Source: Mucilaginibacter auburnensis (GTDB lineage Bacteria > Bacteroidota > Bacteroidia > Sphingobacteriales > Sphingobacteriaceae). Taken from it: a stretch of 64,000 nucleotides of DNA. Where the stretch lies: contig NZ_PGFJ01000001.1 in assembly GCF_002797815.1 (NCBI RefSeq), forward strand, positions 1,922,001-1,986,000, written 5' to 3'. Position 1 is the first letter of the stretch, and each line of letters begins with the position of its first letter. Made by a program: the position numbers and the translations under genes. The notes beneath the pieces are model-generated. The model did no database searches. It had not been told where the DNA came from and worked only from the letters and a program-made list of their open reading frames with translations. Below are positions 62,583 to 64,000 of this stretch, piece by piece.

Positions 62583-63338
62583 ATGACGCAGCTTTTACCA
62601 TCCATCAGTAAAGCATTTAATGGCCAGATATGGCGAATAGAAATAGATGAATCTACAGGTATAATTTATCTCGAGTTGCGCAAAACCGAAGATAAGTCGG
62701 TATCATTTTCTTCCCTTGATCTTAACACCGGAGATACGTTGTTTGAGAATATCAGTACTCCGGAGCGTTGGCTTGTGGGTATTGAAGCTGCCTATGATGG
62801 CGTGTTATTATTGCATGGGTATCAGTCGCAAAACTCTCCTGTTCATAAAGGAATTATTGCAATTGCTAAGGATGGTTCAGAATTATGGAGTAATTACGCT
62901 ATTGCTTTTGATCATTTAAGTTTAGATGGCCCTGTAACTTACGCTCCGCAGTTCCAGCCCCGAAAACTTTATTTAACTGATGTTAACACAGGTGCTAACC
63001 TGCGATTATATGATGCTGCAAAAGACAAGCAATACCTCAATAACATCATATTCCCGGAGCAGAAAACAGTAGGCAGTTTAAACTTTAAGCTACCGGTTGC
63101 GTCATATAATCACGTTTTGGATTATGTTGCCTTCAATAAATACATAATTGTATCTTTGCACACGCTTTTGGATGGGATGTTTAACCAGCATTTGTATGTG
63201 TGGAAGGAAGACGAATTAGTGTACGAAGATTTGTTAAATAACAACATACAAAAAATGCAGCCCGAGGCGTTTATTTTGTTTAATAACCGGGTGATCTATT
63301 TAAAAAACAAGACTGAATTGAAGGTTTTGTATTTGTAA
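62583..63338 (+). CDS. DUF4905-like cytoplasmic protein
   Basis: A 251-residue protein with no signal peptide and an even spread of beta-strand-like segments. Recognisable parts are FNGQIWRIEIDESTGIIYLE, RWLVGIEAAYDGVLLLHGYQ, KGIIAIAKDGSELWSNYAIAF and YAPQFQPRKLYLTDVNTGA. It resembles the DUF4905 family of Bacteroidota, a propeller- or WD-like protein without known role, but I rely on recall for the family name. It lies 21 bp upstream of the LysM gene on the same strand, so the two may share a transcript. Confidence 0.75.
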   Translation: MTQLLPSISKAFNGQIWRIEIDESTGIIYLELRKTEDKSVSFSSLDLNTGDTLFENISTPERWLVGIEAAYDGVLLLHGYQSQNSPVHKGIIAIAKDGSELWSNYAIAFDHLSLDGPVTYAPQFQPRKLYLTDVNTGANLRLYDAAKDKQYLNNIIFPEQKTVGSLNFKLPVASYNHVLDYVAFNKYIIVSLHTLLDGMFNQHLYVWKEDELVYEDLLNNNIQKMQPEAFILFNNRVIYLKNKTELKVLYL

Positions 63339-63359
63339 TTGCCTGATAGTAAAAATATT

Positions 63360-64000
63360 ATGAAGTTTAAAATACTGTTGTTGACTGCGCCTATATTAAC
63401 CCTGTCGGCCAGATTATTTGCTGCCGCTCCGGTTGATTCTATTGGTGTAGAGAACCTGGATGGTAAAAAGGTTATTTTGCACAAACTCGACCCTAAGGAA
63501 ACTTATTATTCTTTAGGTCGAAAATATAATGTTAGTCCCAAAACTATCCAGCAATTCAATAACAATGTGGCTTTAAGAGTAGGAGGCCTTGTTAAAGTTC
63601 CAACTGAGTTGCCGTTTATAGCACCAACATCTCAGCCGGTAGTTACAGCTCCTGTAGCAACATCAACACCTCAGGCTGCTACACCTTCAACAGTTATGGC
63701 AAGCACCAGTTCTGATCCTAATGTGCAGCAATACAAAGTTTCGGCAGGCGAGACACTCTATTCTATTGCTAAACGTTTTAACTCTACAGTTGACGACATT
63801 GTTAAACTGAATAATCTGCCGTCAAGCAATGCGGTTGTGGGGCAATTATTGAAAGTTAAGTTAAATTCTGCCACGCCACCTCCCACACCACAGCCTGTTA
63901 TTGCTAAAAGAGACTCTAACGTTTACACCAATGCACAGGATAGCATCAACGCCGTTAAATTTGGTGCCAACAGATATGGCTTGTATGAGAAAGCAGAGAA
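63360..64000 (+). CDS. Exported LysM protein, C-terminal part missing
   Basis: About 213 codons up to the right edge, frame open. Signal peptide FKILLLTAPILTLSARLFA, then a first LysM-like domain (LHKLDPKETYYSLGRKYNVS), a Pro/Thr/Ala-rich linker and a second LysM (QYKVSAGETLYSIAKRFNST, DIVKLNNLPSSNAVV). The visible end, VKFGANRYGLYEKAE, resembles the opening of an RlpA-like double-psi barrel domain found in Bacteroidota LysM proteins. It would bind peptidoglycan in the periplasm. It is the last feature of the window and continues beyond it. Confidence 0.85.
   Translation, partial: MKFKILLLTAPILTLSARLFAAAPVDSIGVENLDGKKVILHKLDPKETYYSLGRKYNVSPKTIQQFNNNVALRVGGLVKVPTELPFIAPTSQPVVTAPVATSTPQAATPSTVMASTSSDPNVQQYKVSAGETLYSIAKRFNSTVDDIVKLNNLPSSNAVVGQLLKVKLNSATPPPTPQPVIAKRDSNVYTNAQDSINAVKFGANRYGLYEKAE

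Overview
The window looks like chromosomal sequence from a member of the Bacteroidota, most probably a Sphingobacteriaceae (Mucilaginibacter or Pedobacter type). The evidence is gene content: TonB-dependent receptors with a carboxypeptidase-like N-terminal domain, DUF5686, DUF4296, DUF4833, DUF3943, sphingolipid synthesis genes and a GH92 mannosidase. Most starts lack a Shine-Dalgarno sequence, and several promoters fit the Bacteroidota -7 element TAnnTTTG. I saw no rRNA, tRNA, CRISPR array, transposase or prophage. The species is not determined.

Layout, left to right. 1-3.8 kb, minus: a GH92 mannosidase cut by the left edge, then an omega-amidase and a methionine/glutamine-type aminotransferase. 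3.9-6.5 kb, plus: a substrate-binding lipoprotein and permease of an ABC importer with no ATPase gene, then a NIPSNAP protein. 6.8-15.7 kb, mostly minus: a DUF3943 protein, a VOC protein, a 2-hydroxyacid dehydrogenase, a TonB receptor with a small Cys/His protein, and a fused trehalose-phosphate synthase/phosphatase. 15.8-22.1 kb, minus: an HAE1-type RND efflux operon. 22.3-26.2 kb, plus: trpD-trpF-trpB-trpA behind a complete-looking transcription attenuator, whose leader peptide has three consecutive Trp codons. 26.2-27.9 kb: a single-repeat DUF1456 protein, a CAP-domain lipoprotein, and a TPR protein whose reading frame seems broken or recoded just before a membrane anchor.

28.1-38.5 kb, minus, is the most coherent block. 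It carries serine palmitoyltransferase, a GNAT N-acyltransferase, an NAD-dependent epimerase-like reductase, myo-inositol-phosphate synthase, a DUF5686 outer-membrane protein, a CDP-alcohol phosphatidyltransferase, a DUF4833 protein, a fatty-acid-hydroxylase-like protein and an AUR1-like PAP2 enzyme. Together they read as a near-complete route from serine and acyl groups to (hydroxy)ceramide and an inositol sphingolipid. It is split into at least three transcription units by two strong terminators.

38.9-44.6 kb, plus: a second RND operon (TolC, adaptor, pump). 44.9-46.5 kb: a small outer-membrane barrel and a kelch protein. 46.6-49.8 kb, minus: aspartate kinase, a DUF3298 lipoprotein, a GNAT and YggS. 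49.9-52.9 kb, plus: a DUF4296 lipoprotein, MutS2 and a 36-residue membrane peptide. 52.9-59.3 kb: a DtxR-family metalloregulator divergent from a TonB receptor, with a perfect 22-bp palindrome between them that matches the DtxR/IdeR half-site, followed by DUF1800 and DUF1501 genes. 59.3-64 kb: RlmB-type rRNA methyltransferase, DnaB helicase, Dps, a DUF4905-like protein, and a LysM protein cut by the right edge.

All calls come from reading the sequence and recalled family knowledge. No alignment or search was run.
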